This document shows, piece by piece, positions 41,560-54,599 of a stretch of DNA of 64,000 nucleotides. Position 1 is the first letter of the stretch, and every line of letters starts with the position of its first letter. A program made the translations under genes and the position numbers. This DNA is from Limnanthes douglasii subsp. nivea (Eukaryota > Streptophyta > Magnoliopsida > Brassicales > Limnanthaceae). The stretch is taken from positions 338,522,654-338,586,653 of the forward strand of contig JAUPFV010000002.1 of the NCBI GenBank assembly GCA_036936605.1, read 5' to 3'. The notes below the pieces were generated by a model, which was not told where the DNA came from, searched no databases, and saw only the letters and a list, made by a program, of their open reading frames with translations.

Positions 41560-44500
41560 GGCTAAATGAGATTCATGTCAATATCTTCATTGCTGATTAT
41601 TTTTACAGGCTACCACGAATTGTTTCTTCTCCAAATCAACACGATCATACCTAAACTAAAATCCACCTTACTAGCATAAGTCTCATGCAGTTCGTAAGCT
41701 TTGAAATCAAAAATATTTTATTCAGATCGATTTGTTTTACTAGAAATCTTAGCCACTTTCACCTTCTCTCTCCACCGCGTTTCAGATGAAGTAAGGATTT
41801 TTATTTACGTGTTTAGTGCATTCATGGAACTTTGGATTTTTCATTAAATAAAAATCACTAGTATTATCATTGAACATAATAGTATATTCCTCAATACCAA
41901 TGATTTCATTCAACAATCCATTCATCCAAATAGCTTTCTTTATGGATTTTGTAGCAGCCATATATTATGTTTTTGTAGATGACAATACAATGAACTTCTA
42001 TATACCAGACTTTCAACTAACCATTCTTACAAGTACATTGTGACCAGATAACTCGAAGTATACTTTCTTATGTCAGCCCATCTTACATAATTATAGTTGA
42101 TAAGGGGGGATTCCCCAGAGTAAGTACGAAAATGACCAGGAAAGGTGGATGGTGAGATTGGACTAAGATAATAAAAGAAAAAGGATCAAACGAATAAATA
42201 GAGGACGAGCTCGACGTTCCTATCGATCTCAAAGAGAAGTGGAGAACGGGCTCAACGATAATCTGAGAAACGAGTTGACCGACCAGTCTAAGGATGCGAT
42301 CAACAGACAAGGGACGAGCTCGCATATAAACTAATCGACCTTAAAGCTAAGTGGAGAACGAGCCCGAAGATAATTAGTCGACCCCATAGTCGGGTGAGCT
42401 CAAGAACATGCAGCTAGCACAAACCTCTTCACGCTTAAGAAGTGGGCCATCTCGGATTGACACGTAAGATCAATCAAAATAAGTAATTAAAGAACGAAGC
42501 GTTTCTTTATTCATTATGTAATAAACGCTATAAACTTTAAGTCAAACCATTTCAGGCAGTTGGTCTGAAATTATAGGAGAAGTGATGTTAGTGAGTTAGT
42601 GGTGCATTAAGTGTAATTAAAAACAAATGTAACTGCCCACTAACTCGTAGCACTATAAGTAGGAAGACTCTATTGATAGATAATACAATATTTTTTACCT
42701 CATCTCTTTTCTGACTAAAAACGTAAGATTCTAATTTGGCAGAACTTGTTATTCCCGTAACAAATTTGGCAATTTACCCTCTCAACACTATATAAATTAT
42801 ATTTTTTTGTTTGTAACACAAACCTACAACAACCGAAACCTTCAAGTATCTCATGAGCCACTTGAGTGCATGGCAATGCAGCTTCCTCAAATTATTGATG
42901 AATTTACTCAAAAAAACTTACGTCGTAGGCAACATAAGCTCTTGTGCAAATTATACCATACATAATGCTACCAATAACATAGATATATGGTACCTCTACC
43001 ATTTACTTCGTATTTATAGCTTCATTTGATCCTTGAGTGACACTAAGTTTTAATTGGACACATGTGGGAGTTCCAGCCTCTTTGGCTTCGGACATACTGA
43101 ATTATCGGAGGGTCTTATCTATGTATTCTTGTTGAGATAAGAATAAATACTCTTTTGGTATGCTCTTATTGATCTCAATACCAATTATACTCTAAGTCTC
43201 CCCCATATCCTTCATCTCAAACTCTTCTTTCAATTGAGTCTTCATTGGTCCAATCTTCTGTATATCTCTTCGCACTATTAGGATATCATCCCAATACAAT
43301 AGAAATATGAATTATCCCTCAACGCGTGTTTCATCACTCTTATAGATAGGTATGTCATAACATGTACAAACATACTTGATCGATCTCATAAAAGTATAAA
43401 ATATTCTATTACACTTCCTCGACATATGTTTCACACCATAGAGAGGTCTCTTCAACAAACACACATCTTATTATTTCCCTTATTTAAAATCTTTTGGCTG
43501 ACACATGTAAATTATCTCTTCCAATTTACCATGAAAGAAGGTAGTAGTAACATCCACTTAATTTAGCTTTAGAACAAATCTAGAAAAAATTGATAACATA
43601 GCCTTTATCAAGGATTATTTCACAACCGGTAAAAATATCTCATTGACATCAACATCATTCTTTTGCGTAAAGGCTTTAACCACTAGTCTAGCTTTGTATC
43701 TGGATAATTCAACACCAATAATTCTTTTCCTTCTCTTGAATATCTATTTACTCTCAACAAGCTTCTGAACCTTCAGCTGCTTATAAGAATCCAAGTGCCC
43801 ATCTTCTTGAGAGATCTCAGTTCGTCCATTATAGTTATAAGTCACGTCTCTTATATACTGATTTTTATAGCATCGTGATAGCTCTCGAGTTCAAGAACAT
43901 ATATTTCTATTTCAATAGACAAAGCATAACCATTTACATTAATAAAACCATACGTCTGTGATACTTTGCTTAATCTTTATGTTATATCTCTCACCAATTG
44001 ATAACCATCAAACCCATATTGTTCTTAATCTGAACATCATACTCTTGGCCATATTTCGAATCATACAATGGTTGAACTTATTTTGAGTGAGGTGAAACTG
44101 GACCAAGGCAGAAACATCCCCAGCTTCACTCTCTAGATAAGACTCGTCATCAACTTCACATCTCTTCTTGAAAATACTAGGTTGGATCTCCATCGTCTTC
44201 TTCAACGGCAGATCCTCCTTATTAAAAATCACATCCTTTCTTATTACAGCCTTCTGAATCATAACCTATGCCTTTTTTTCATTCAGGATAACCAAAGAAC
44301 AAATATTTTAGTGATTTTGGTCGAAGCTTGTCTTGCTTCAAATGTGCTTAGGCAGCACATCCAAACACTCTCAAATGTTCTAACTGGCGTTTCTTTACAG
44401 TCCATGCCGCTTAAGGACAAAAAAACTTTAGTATCGTAGATAGACTCATGTTGATAATATATGCAACAGTTTTCACAGCTTCTCCCCATAACATTCGGTT

Positions 44501-45640
44501 TATTCTAGTTGTATGAAACATAGACCTAACCATTTCCAATAAGGTTCAACTCATTCTTTCAACAAGCCCAAGAGAGTCTCACTCACGGTTTGGTGTTTAG
44601 AAATGTCAAACTTTGAAAAATAACTAATAAACTCCTTATTCATATATTCCAAGTCATTATTAGTTCGAACCTTTCTTAACACTTTCTTGTCTGATTTTCC
44701 ACCAAAGTTTTCAAGTTCTTAAAAGCATCAAATGCTTCATCTTTGATCTTTAAAAGTATAACTTGTACTTTTCTGGAATAGTCATTTATGAACAATATGA
44801 AGTACCTTGCACCATCTATAGTAGGTTCACATATCGAGCTCAAAAATCCGAATGAACATACTCAAGCATATAATTGGTTTTATTATTATTAGGCAGAAAC
44901 TTGACCCATTTGAATTTACTCAACACATAGCTTTTGTAAAATATAGCTTTTGAACTATGCTACATCCAACAACACATGTTTGTTAAGTTTATTAAGGTCT
45001 TTCTCACTCATATACCCTAACAATTCCTTATCCATACTAGATACGCCCTCTACCACTACATATCCTTCAAGAACTAGAACTTGTGAGCCATATAGGCTTT
45101 GATAAGAACTAGTGATCCCTGTAAGACCCTAAGTATGTCGTCTCCACCCATATAGGTAAGCCTTTCATCATCTAAAATCCTAGTATGAATAAGGTTTCGT
45201 TTCATTTTGGGTACGTACCTCACATTTCTTATATCTTTCTCAAGTTATGTAGACAACTTGAGCTGAATATTTCCTACACATTTGACAACACATGATTCAT
45301 CATTCCCTAGGATAAGCCTTCCATAAATAATTACAAGGTTTCAAACCAATATATATTTGAAGTCATGTGGAACGATGCGCCCGAATCCAACACCTATTTA
45401 GTTTTATACTTGCATAAAGAAACAACCATCAAACCATCAACGTACCCATAGTCATCTGATACCATGCAGCAACTTTAGCTTCGGTCTTCAAATCAATTGT
45501 TTTATATTTTCTTTGGGCAGTTCCAAATAATATGGTATTCCTTCTTGCACAATATCTCATTTTAGAACTCGTCTGAGCCTTTTTGGATTCTCGTAGCGAC
45601 TGTTGTACGTGAGGTTATTGTTAGTGTTGTAATTGCAGAT
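41560..45640 (-). pseudogene. Decayed Ty1/copia polyprotein, minus strand
   Basis: Reading down the minus strand, a Gag zinc-knuckle remnant lies near 45580-45530. The protease active site VLDSGAS lies near 45392-45373 and is intact. Integrase codons follow at about 44690-44260 (NNDLEYMNKEF, SKHQTVSE), and the post-integrase region at 44262-44008 (RKDVIFNKEDLPLKKTMEI). RT lies at about 43300-43150 with WDDILIVRRDIQKIG, where the YVDD motif is YWDD, then KEEFEMKDMGE. HALKWLMRYLK lies near 42890. RNase H lies at about 41990-41740 (YMAATKSIKKAIWMNGLL, PKFHECTKHVNKNP). An LTR-like insertion at 42098-42762 splits RNase H. Stops in every domain make it dead. Its LTRs were not found. Confidence 0.75.
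42098..42762. mobile_element. Probable solo LTR or LTR fragment inserted in the copia relic
   Basis: Copia RNase H codons stop near 42780 and resume near 42095. The ~665 bp between them is unrelated. It starts TGATAAGGGGGGATTCCCC and could end ...CCCGTAACA. It contains a TATA-like CACTATAAGTAGG near 42649. A repeated motif (GAGCTCG..., CTAAGTGGAGAACGAG-like) occurs at about 42208-42370. The flanking 5-mers (ATAGT and AATTT) do not match, so the exact borders are uncertain. Confidence 0.45.
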
Positions 45641-45645
45641 CTGGT

Positions 45646-45944
45646 TGATAAGGAAGTAGAAATTTAGGGACTAAAAATGTAAATAATAGAAGTATAATTG
45701 AACAATTATGATTATGTATTTCTATTAAGGACTTAAGGGTAATTTATCTATTTATGTAACAGATTACAGTTTGAGCTAAGTCTCAACGCCTCTATATAAA
45801 GGTCAGGGCTGAACTAATAAAGGGGCTGAACACTTTTTGGATGTAACTCAATTGCGCTCTGACTTTATCTATCTAAAAACTCCCTCTCACTAAAACTCGC
45901 GTATTAATTTTTCCTAAGACAACTCTTAATAATTAAACTCACCA
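45646..45944 (+). repeat. 5' LTR of element C
   Basis: It starts TGATAAGGAAGTAGA and ends ACTCACCA. A TATA box (CTATATAAAGG) is near 45792-45802. Confidence 0.9.
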
Positions 45945-45947
45945 AAT

Positions 45948-45965
45948 TGGCGACTCCGCTGGGGA
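45948..45965 (+). other. Primer-binding site of element C (tRNA-Arg)
   Basis: TGGCGACTCCGCTGGGGA starts three bases after the LTR. Its complement fits the plant tRNA-Arg ending CCCAGCGGAGTCG plus CCA, a different Arg isoacceptor from that used by A. Confidence 0.85.
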
Positions 45966-46038
45966 CAGATTAAGAATCAGTGACTTATTTGTTCAAATTT
46001 CAATACATTTTCCTTATTTCTTCATTTGAATTCTTATA

Positions 46039-48405
46039 ATGAATCCAAAAAAACAACCTGTCACTTCGATCAGCGATGGAAACGTTAAAAGATGACTTAG
46101 AAAGAAATGAAAACAAACTGAATGGATCTGCTCCGATCCAAACTCAATCGAATATTGAGATGCGCATGAATCAGCTTTTAGATAAAATAAATACGTTTAA
46201 TGAAAAGTATGAACAAAGAGAACAAAAAATTCATTCGGCGAAGCTCAAATCCAAGGTGAGGTAACTAAATGAGAAAGCTGAGATGGGAGATTACTCTGAT
46301 CGATCTTGTACTGATCGGCATGCTAGAAGTAAGCAGAAGAAAGCGCGCTTCGAAGCTCCTAATGAGCGCTATTCTTCTCACAAAGGAAAAAAAGACGAAC
46401 AAAAGTATGTATCCTCTAGTGATGAAGAGGTTGAAAGCTCTGCTTCAAGCTTAATTAGATATAAAAGTTCTTCGAACGAGAAACCGGAAAAAGAACATCC
46501 AAGGAAGTATAAGAATGAACATAAATCTAAAAGGGACAACATTCCTCGTTGTTTGAGGAAATCTACTTGGTGCGAGGGCAACACCTCGAATCAATATGCT
46601 GAGACTGATTGAAATTTGTATACAGTTATGGGGACTGGCGATTAGTTTGTGCAATGTGTCGATTGGAGGAACTCTCCGTTGACAAATGAGATTCGATCTA
46701 TAACGCTTCCAAAGCGTTTTGATATTGCTAAGGTTGAAAAGTTCGATGGGGTGCAAGATTCAAATGACCACATCGAACAGTTCAAGAACTACATCATGAA
46801 TTTCGACGATGACGACCGGCTTGTGTGTCGTGCATTTTCGCAGACTTTCAAAAGAACGGCATAAAAATGGTATAATTGGATTCTGAGGGGATCCATCTCA
46901 AATTTCAGGGATTTCTATACTGTTTTTCGGAGGCAGTTTGTTGGGAGTAAGGAGATGAGAGCAAATGAAGATAAAATTGTTCAGTGCAAGTAGGGAGTTG
47001 GAGAGAAATTAGAGGATTATACAAAAATGTTTGTTTTGACTAAGGCAAGTTTAGATAATTTCGAAGAAAATATGGCAATAACAGCTTTTCCCCACGGTCT
47101 ATTGCCAAGGGATCTGCCTAATAAAACGACAAAGAGGAGAGCTCTAACCTTTGGAGCATTGATGGCTCATGTAGAGGATCAGATCAAGGTTGAAGAGTCA
47201 ACCAGCGTCCGAGGAAGACCATTTAGTACTCCAAAGATTTCGGGTCAGGTGGCCAATAACCAAGGGCAACCCTCAAATGGTAATCAGCACTCACGTCAGA
47301 AGAATAATAACTTGCCACCTCAAATTGGTAGATATTCAAATCATGCTCCATCCTATAATTATAACAGACCAAGGCTAAATCAGTGGGTTATGCCAGAATA
47401 TTATGTTGATTTGACAGAAAACATAGCTGCAATATTTGACAAGAACAAAATCTTGATGAATTTTAGGAAGCCAGCTCCAATAAATAGGCCAAAGAAAGCG
47501 TGGAATAAAATATATTGCAGGTATCATGATGACATCAGACATGATACTAATGATTACATCGCGTTGAGAAAAGAGGTTCAAATCTTAATTGAAAATAGGA
47601 AGCTCTTGACTTATGTGAAGTCACATGGGGGCGGTTCGGAAAACATAGCATCAACTTCGAAGGCTAACCCAACTGTGCCAGCTGAGAATTTAATAATTTT
47701 AGATTCAAAGACTAAAGAATTTGATGCTTCTTCGGAATATGTTGATAAGGATCCGAACAGGTTAATCTTGATGGTTGTTGAAGAGCTAGTAGAGAAGGGA
47801 CGTGTGCGAGATTTGTGCAATGTTTTTGAATTATTAGCCATTTTTAGAGGTGATTCAATGACCGGCAACACTGATAGTTCAAGGAAGAGCCATTCATTTC
47901 ATTTTATTCGATGAGGATGATCTGTGGCGAACGGAGGGGGCGCATAAAGACGCGGTAGTTATCGGTGCAGAAGTGGCAGGCATCGAAATTTGGCGTATGC
48001 TTATAGACACTAGCAGTTCTGTAAATGTTCTTTTTAAAACAACTTATGACAGGATGACCAATCCACCTCGAATTTCTCAATCAGAACGAAAAATCATATG
48101 ATTTACAGATGTGACAGCTCGAGTGATTGGGGAATTTGATGAGGGAGTGAGTTTAGGAAAATGACCTTTCAAGAAGAAGGTTCATGTGCTTTAATGATGA
48201 TGGACTGCCCCACGAGCTACTACACAATTCTTGGAAGGTCATAGTTTTCTACAATTTACGGGGTTGTGTCAACGGTACACCAATGTTTTAAGTATGTGGT
48301 AGGAGATCGAATCAAGGTCGTTCAAAGCAACCAGAAAGTAGCTAAAGAATCTAATACGGCTGCGCTTCAGACCGGGGATCTAGTAGTGAAGATTTGATGC
48401 ATGAA
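46039..48405 (+). pseudogene. gag: gag-protease of element C
   Basis: The first ATG at 46039 (MNPKKQP) corresponds to the element A start (MNPDNPE) and hits a stop after 18 codons. The frame is shifted. The Ser/Lys-rich region is at 46283-46612. The Gag domain at about 46690-47200 (LPKRFDIAKVEKFDG, IEQFKNYIMNFDDDD, VFRRQFVGSKEM) has stops at 46862 and 46992. The zinc-binding block near 47515-47560 reads CRYHDDIRHDTNDY with its last Cys replaced by Tyr. The protease near 48000-48040 reads LIDTSSSVNVLF, so the catalytic D-T-G is D-T-S. The copy cannot make a working polyprotein. Confidence 0.88.
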
Positions 48406-48408
48406 TAG
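48406..48408 (+). other. UAG between gag-pro and pol of element C
   Basis: The context is GAA TAG CAA TCA GAG GGG, in frame with the downstream linker VDDPRETPGS. UAG-CAA-UCA fits the CAR-YYA leaky-stop context fully. The codons after it (Q-S-E-G-L) are the same as in element A, although the surrounding element is riddled with other stops. Confidence 0.75.
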
Positions 48409-51400
48409 CAATCAGAGGGGTTAACCTCATATTTAGAAGAAAAAGTTGACGATCCGAGGGAAACCCCTGGGTCTTTAACACTAAGTGAAGATATAGGTGA
48501 GTATATTTTTTCGGAAGATATAGTGCTTCAAATCGGAACCTTATAGACCCCACTTTTACGTCAATAACTGCTAGAATTTTTTTCTTTTAATTTGGATGTT
48601 TTCGCTTGGAAAACAGAGGATGTGACGGGGGTACCGATCGAGGTGATTAGTCACAGTTTGGCTATTGATCCAAAGGTAAAACCAGTGATTCAGAAAATAA
48701 AGGAATTTTCTTCGGAGAATGCGGAAGCAATTGTTTCTGAGGTGGGTCGGTTATCCAAGGTCGTACATATAAGGGAGTCATAATATCCTTTATGGACGGC
48801 AAATCCAGTAGTGGTAAAAAAAAGAATGGAAATGGAGAATGTGTGTGGATTTTACAGACTTGAATCGAGCCTGTTCTAAAGATCCATTTCATGTTCCTCG
48901 AGTAGATCAGCTGATTGATTCTACCTCGGGAAATAGAATACTAACATTCATGGATGCTTTTGCAGGATATAATCAGATTCAGATGGATCCAAAGGACCAT
49001 GAGTGTACGACATTTATAACTGATAGAGGGTTGCATTGTTATAAGGTGATGCCCTTTGGATTAAAAAATGTTTGAGCCACTTATCAAAGATTGATGAATA
49101 AATCTTTTGCCACTCAGATTGAAAAAAAATATATGGAGGTCTATATAGATGGTATGGTAGTAAAACGTTTGAAGGATAATATGCATCTCGACGATTTTGA
49201 AGAAACATTTTTGAATTTAAGGGCAATCACGCTAAAGCTAAATCTCAAAAAGTGTACCTTTGTAGTTCAATCAGGGAAGTTCTTGGGTTATTTTATCAGT
49301 GAAAGAGGAATAGAAGCTGACCCAGAATAATTGAAAGCTCTTATATCAATGAATTCGCCTCGATCTGTTAAAGAATTGCAAATCTTGACAAGAAGGTTAG
49401 CAGCACTTAACCGATTTATTTCCATATTTTCTGACAAATGCTTACCTTTCTATCAAGTTTTACGAGGACCAAACATATTTGAATGGACATCGGAGTGTGA
49501 GGCAACATTTACAAGCATAAAAAACTTGTTATCATCACCAGAGATTTTGTCAAAACCTCGAAGTGGAGAAAAGCTCTCTTTGTACATTCCAGTATCGGAT
49601 TTTGCACTAAGTACAGTATTGATAAGTGAAGATTCAGGAATTCCAAAGCCATTGTACTATATCAGCAAAAGTCTAATGGCAGCAGAGAAAAGGTATTTGA
49701 AACTGGAAAAAATAGTATTAGCATTGGTGATTGTTGCTAGGAAAATGTGCCCTTATTTTCAAGCTCACAATATCGAAGTTCAAACTTTGTTCCCTTTAAA
49801 AAATGTTTTGCAAAGACTTGATATTTCAAGAAGAATGATTAAATTGTCAATAGAGTTAGGGGATTATGATATTTGGTTCACACCTTGAACTGCGATCAAA
49901 GCCCAAGTGTTGGTAGATTTTTTTCGTTGAATTTCATTCGAGCAAAACAGATATTGAAGAAAGTAAAGATATAGCACCAGCAGATTCAAGGTGGATTGTT
50001 CGAACAAATTGAGGGTCTAGTATTTCAGGATGTTGTGTTGGGGTTCAGTTAATAGATCCAACTGGAGAATCGATGATTCAATCTATTAAATTTGGTTTTC
50101 ACGCTTCGAATAATGAAGCTGAATCTGAAGCTGCTTTGGTAGGTTTGAGATTGGCCAAAATATGTGGAGCAACTTCAGTGCGCTCGGAAATAGATTCTCC
50201 ATTGTTGGCAAATCAAGTATCTGGATTTTTCGAAGCGAGAAAATATCGTTTAATTTTATATCTTCGAGAACTTCAGAATTTAATTTTATTATTCGATCAT
50301 GTTGTTGTTAAATATATTAGTCGAGGAAGTAATATGGTGGTTGATTCTTTAGCAAATATTTCTTATAAGGAGGAGTATCCTTGGATTTTTCTATAAGAAA
50401 ATCCTTTGATTTTGACTCAATCAAATAATTGTGAATGTATAGAGGATTTATTTCTCACAACTGATGCAGTCTGAAGAGATTGGAGAACAGATATTCCTAA
50501 TTTTTTGACTCAATGAACATGTTCAGATGATACAAAGTTTGCCAAAAATTAAGAGATAAAGCCTTTAGATACATAGTTTTAGATGGAATTTTTTATAAGA
50601 AGGCATTAAGCAACCCATTATTACGATGTCTAGACAGGCAAGAGTCATATGAGGTGTTATCAGAGTTATATGATGGAGAAGGGTCAGCTCATTGTGGGTT
50701 TAAAACTTTATCTCGACGAGTTTTGCTTGCATGATTTTATTGGCCTACAATCATGAACGATGCTAAAAATTTGGTTCAAAGCTGTAATACTTGTCAAAGA
50801 TTTTCTAATGTTATACACAGGTCGGCAGTTCCACTTATGTCTATAGCCGAGGCTATACCATTTGATAGATGAGGGATTGATTTGGTGGGGCCTTTGCAGA
50901 TGGCATATGGGGGACGTCAAATAATAATTATAGTAGTGGATCACTTCACAAAATGAGTTGAGGTAGAACCACTTTCTGGAACAAGAGAAAAAGATGTAAT
51001 CAAATTTATTGTGAATGGTATTTTTTGTCGTTTCGGAGTTCCTCGGAGAATTACAACGGATAATGGCCCTCAGTTTGATAATAAAGAAATGACTTCCTTT
51101 TGTGCATCAAAGGGAATTCAACAATGTTTTTCGATGTTTTTTATCCTCAAGCTAATTGACAAGTTGAAGTGACAAACAAAACTATTTTAGATGGTTTGAA
51201 GAAAAATTTGACAGGAGCAGCAAGGAAATGGCCAAGTTATTTACAAGAGGTGCATTGGGCTTATTGGCCAACTCCCAGGGAAGCTACAAAAGAGACTCAT
51301 GTTTCCCTAGCATATGGAATGGATGTAGTTAACCCCGTAGAATCTACGATCTCATCTTTTAGAATAATTCAATACTCTGAGAGATCCAATGATGAAGCTA

Positions 51401-51714
51401 AAAGGGAGACATTAGATTTGATTGAGGAGAAAAGAGTTTGAGCTCATTTAAACATACTTCATTATCATACTCTTATGAGAAACAGATATTATTCGAAGGT
51501 GAAAATAAAAGAGTTTAAAGAAGGTGACAAAGTGTTGAGAAAACTATTTTTACATACAAAGGAAAAAAGCTTTGGAAAAATGGCCCAAAATTGGGAAGGG
51601 CCTTATGTGGTTATTGAGAGGATAAAACCAGGGTCTTATCGCCTTTGTGATATTCAAGGGAGGATGCTTCAACACCCATGGAATATACAAGATCTGAAGT
51701 TATATTCGGAATAG
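48409..51714 (+). pseudogene. pol: Pol of element C
   Basis: RT covers about 48640-49250: CVDFTDLNRACSKDPF near 48842, then VYIDGMVV near 49139. The second catalytic Asp of YIDD is Gly. RNase H is at 49331-49900. The second RNase H is at about 49980-50390 (RTNxGSS in place of RTDGGSS). Integrase is at about 50560-51714: LYDGEGSAHCGF (first zinc His is Tyr), CNTCQR, DLVGPLQM, TDNGPQFDN, VEVTNKTI and the terminal WEGPYVV. Stops include CAA to TAA near 48781 and 49328, CGA to TGA near 49886, and TGG to TGA near 50869 and 50954, mostly C-to-T or G-to-A changes relative to element A. It is inactive. Confidence 0.9.
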
Positions 51715-51754
51715 ATTTTTTGTATTTTGGATTTTCTACTATTGAATGGCACAC

Positions 51755-51782
51755 CCTTTCCTGCCCTGTTTGTCCAGGAAGG
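51755..51782 (+). other. Stem-loop just after pol of element C
   Basis: CCTTTCCTG and CAGGAAGG pair with one bulged base, about 40 bases after the pol stop. It is followed by TTTTAACGAGGC, the same segment that in element A holds the CTCTCCG stem and in element D a weaker one. Confidence 0.5.
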
Positions 51783-51964
51783 TTTTAACGAGGCGCTATG
51801 TACATGTTCAATATTATCAATAAAACGAATTTTTGGCCAATGGTTGTTTACAAGTGTCAATTGAAAACTATCTTAACAATTTATCAAAGACTCATCATCT
51901 TTGAGGTTGGTTAAGAGTGGAATGTTCTAAAGTGCTTATTACACTTTTCGAAGAAATAACCATA

Positions 51965-52108
51965 TTCGAAGTGCTACGTTCAATAAATGTATTGTGATTT
52001 TTTGAAGTGTTACGTTCAATACATGCACTGTGATTTTTCGAAGTGCTACGTTCAATAAATGCACTGTGATTTTTCGAAGTGCTACATTCAATAAGTGCAC
52101 TAAGAGAT
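51965..52108. repeat. 36-bp tandem repeat in the pol-aORF spacer of element C
   Basis: Four units start at 51965, 52001, 52037 and 52073 (TTCGAAGTGCTACGTTCAAT and variants), each 36 bp. Looser units flank it on both sides. Confidence 0.9.
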
Positions 52109-53993
52109 TCGTAGTATTATGTATTTTGAATTTTGAAGTGCATTATTATATTTGAAGATTTGTGTTTAAAAAATTATTATTATGTCAAGATTTTTAATTT
52201 TGAACAATTCATATCAATAATAAAAATGAGAAATAAACAAAGGCATTCGTCAATTAGATTAATCTGATAAAGTACAAAAGTAGAATGCTAATTTGACACG
52301 TACAAAAAAGGATAACAAAAAATCAAACAATAGTAAAATTATTCAGACGACTCTTCCTCGGATGATTCTTCTTCTGATGATTATGAGCTTGGGATAGGAT
52401 CGAAGGCTTCACTAGGATGCATGTATGTCATTCCAAAAACTAGAAATAATGAATTTTGGGTAAGTTGCATGAATCTCTCGAATAATAGTGATGGATGTGT
52501 CTTCTTTACCATTATTAATAGCAGCCAACATGTCCTTAAAGCATTCAGCTTCTGCAGAAGTGACGAAAATTTCTTTCTCCTTCTCAAAATTAGCTTTTAA
52601 TGTGGATGTCTCTTCTTTACCATTATTAATAGCAACCAACATGTCCTTAGAGCATTCAGCTTCTGCAGCAGTGACGATAATTTCTTTCTCCTTCTCGAAT
52701 TTAGCTTTCAATGTGGTTGTCTCATCAGTCAATTCTTTTATTTTTGCTTCGTTGGTAGCAAGAGAAGTTTGGAGACCTTCGAATTTAAGTTTTGCAGCGG
52801 CCAATTCTTCAGCATGTTTAGTTTTGAGTTTGGTCTTTTCTTCTTGATGTGAGGTGGTCCGTCTTTCTTTACCAGCATAATATTGTGTTCGCAAATGGAT
52901 TTTTACGAAGAGCACTCCTCAAATAGGCTCATAGTTTGCTGCTTCAAACATGTGAAATTTCTCGATCACTCGATTCTGAAATTTTTCCCTTAACTGTTTC
53001 TCAGCATCGGCAATCCCTTTATAGTGGACCATATCTTCAGATTTTTTCAAATGACTGTGGGAAGCCTCTATTTGTTGAGAAAGAAAATTTTTCTACAGCA
53101 TCAAGATCGGAAAATGGTTTAAGTGTAGTAAAGACATAAGGGTTGGTGGTAGAGGAGGAAAAACTGTTGGGCTAGGACTAGGAATCGTGTCCAAGGATGT
53201 AGTTGGAGCAAAAGGAAAGATGATTTATGGAGACGCTTCGAAAATTACTTTTCTCCCAAAATTATGAATACGAGTCTGAATAGGATGGCACGATCATCTT
53301 CTCCAGCAAGTTCGTGAGACTCATTAAAATTAATAAAGCTATCGGGGTTGAAGTGGTTGTCGTTTTAATTATCATCATCTACATTATCCTCGATCATGAT
53401 TAGAGCATCATTGTTTGTTGTTTTATTTTCAAGAGGAAGATCTTGTTGATTCTCAACAGTTACGACTTCATCCTCATCAACCAGTGTGTATTCAATGACC
53501 ATCGTTTTCTTGATTTTCTTTCAATGAGGATTGATGGAAGTTTTCTTTTTCTTCGAATAAGGTTCTTTCTCTTCTTCTTCTTTGATGGTTAAAACAGTCT
53601 GTCCTGCTACTTTTCTTTTATGATGTTTGGGCTTTGATTGTGTTGAAGGGCTAACACCAGATGTGCTAGCTGCCTTTTTATTTTTCTTTTCCTTCTTTTC
53701 TTTTTCCTTTTTCTTCTGAGGCAGATGACTCTCTGACCTATTACGATTGTGGAGGAATACCTTACAGTCAGGTTGAATTAATCTCTTGCAAGCGTGATTA
53801 GGGTTGGGCTGATCCATTAGATTTGGAGGAGGCAAGGCTCCAAGTGTGATCGGAAAGAGATGACTGTCAAGGAAGTTGATCGGTTGAAAGGTAGTGTGGA
53901 AAGTGTTGTTCCACTCTTTCTCGGCCCAAACGGTAAGTTTTTTGAAAATTTCCTTGGTCGTTGTCCAACGAGTAACATACCGCCTCGGAATTG

Positions 53994-54083
53994 CTAAATG
54001 ATCATACAAATAAATAGTAAATAAGAAAGACAACGGATGAGATTTAAATTTATCTTTAAATGGATAATATTTTAAGTACTTAC
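53994..54083 (-). other. Intron in the antisense gene of element C
   Basis: The donor is AGCAACT/GTAAGTACTT and the acceptor is CATTTAG/CAATTCC, with a length of 90 bp. It interrupts the codon after W-R-S-N, exactly where element A's intron follows W-R-S-D. The intron happens to be open in frame, so unspliced reading is also possible. Confidence 0.75.
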
Positions 54084-54580
54084 AGTTGCTTCTCCAAATA
54101 AGATTTAGTTGTAAGGGGTTGGCATCATATATTTCTTTTTCGTTCTCCCATACCCCTGAGATAAAGATAAACTTTTGTTTCCATAATTTTTCCGCCTCCA
54201 GGAGATCATCGATCTTTAAATCATCTACTAAAGTGAGGTAGTAAAATGAGAGCTTCGGACCTTTTGATAATTCTGTCAAAGATATGAAATCCTTGATGTT
54301 GATTAGAATTTTGGACAACCGAGAGGCCATGATTACTGACATAAGAGCGAACCATTGATTGAGTGTCACTTGAGTTGTGCATAGGTTGATAAGTTTTAAG
54401 TATTCCATGATCATAGGATCCAGTGGGAATCGAAGACCCTAGTTGATTATTTCGGGGTAGACCACCAATTCGTTGTCTTTGCAATCTAAGGGAGTTTCCC
54501 CATCCTTAGGAAATTGAACAGTGATGTTGTCTCCCATTCCTCATTGCTTCTTTAAGTCTGATGTTTGACTCTTTTGATAG

Positions 54581-54599
54581 TATATATATATATATATAT
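54581..54599. repeat. Short TA microsatellite inside the antisense gene
   Basis: About nine TA units. Read on the minus strand it encodes a Tyr-Ile run (YIYIYI) in the region before the PF04195-type domain. Element A lacks it. Confidence 0.8.
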
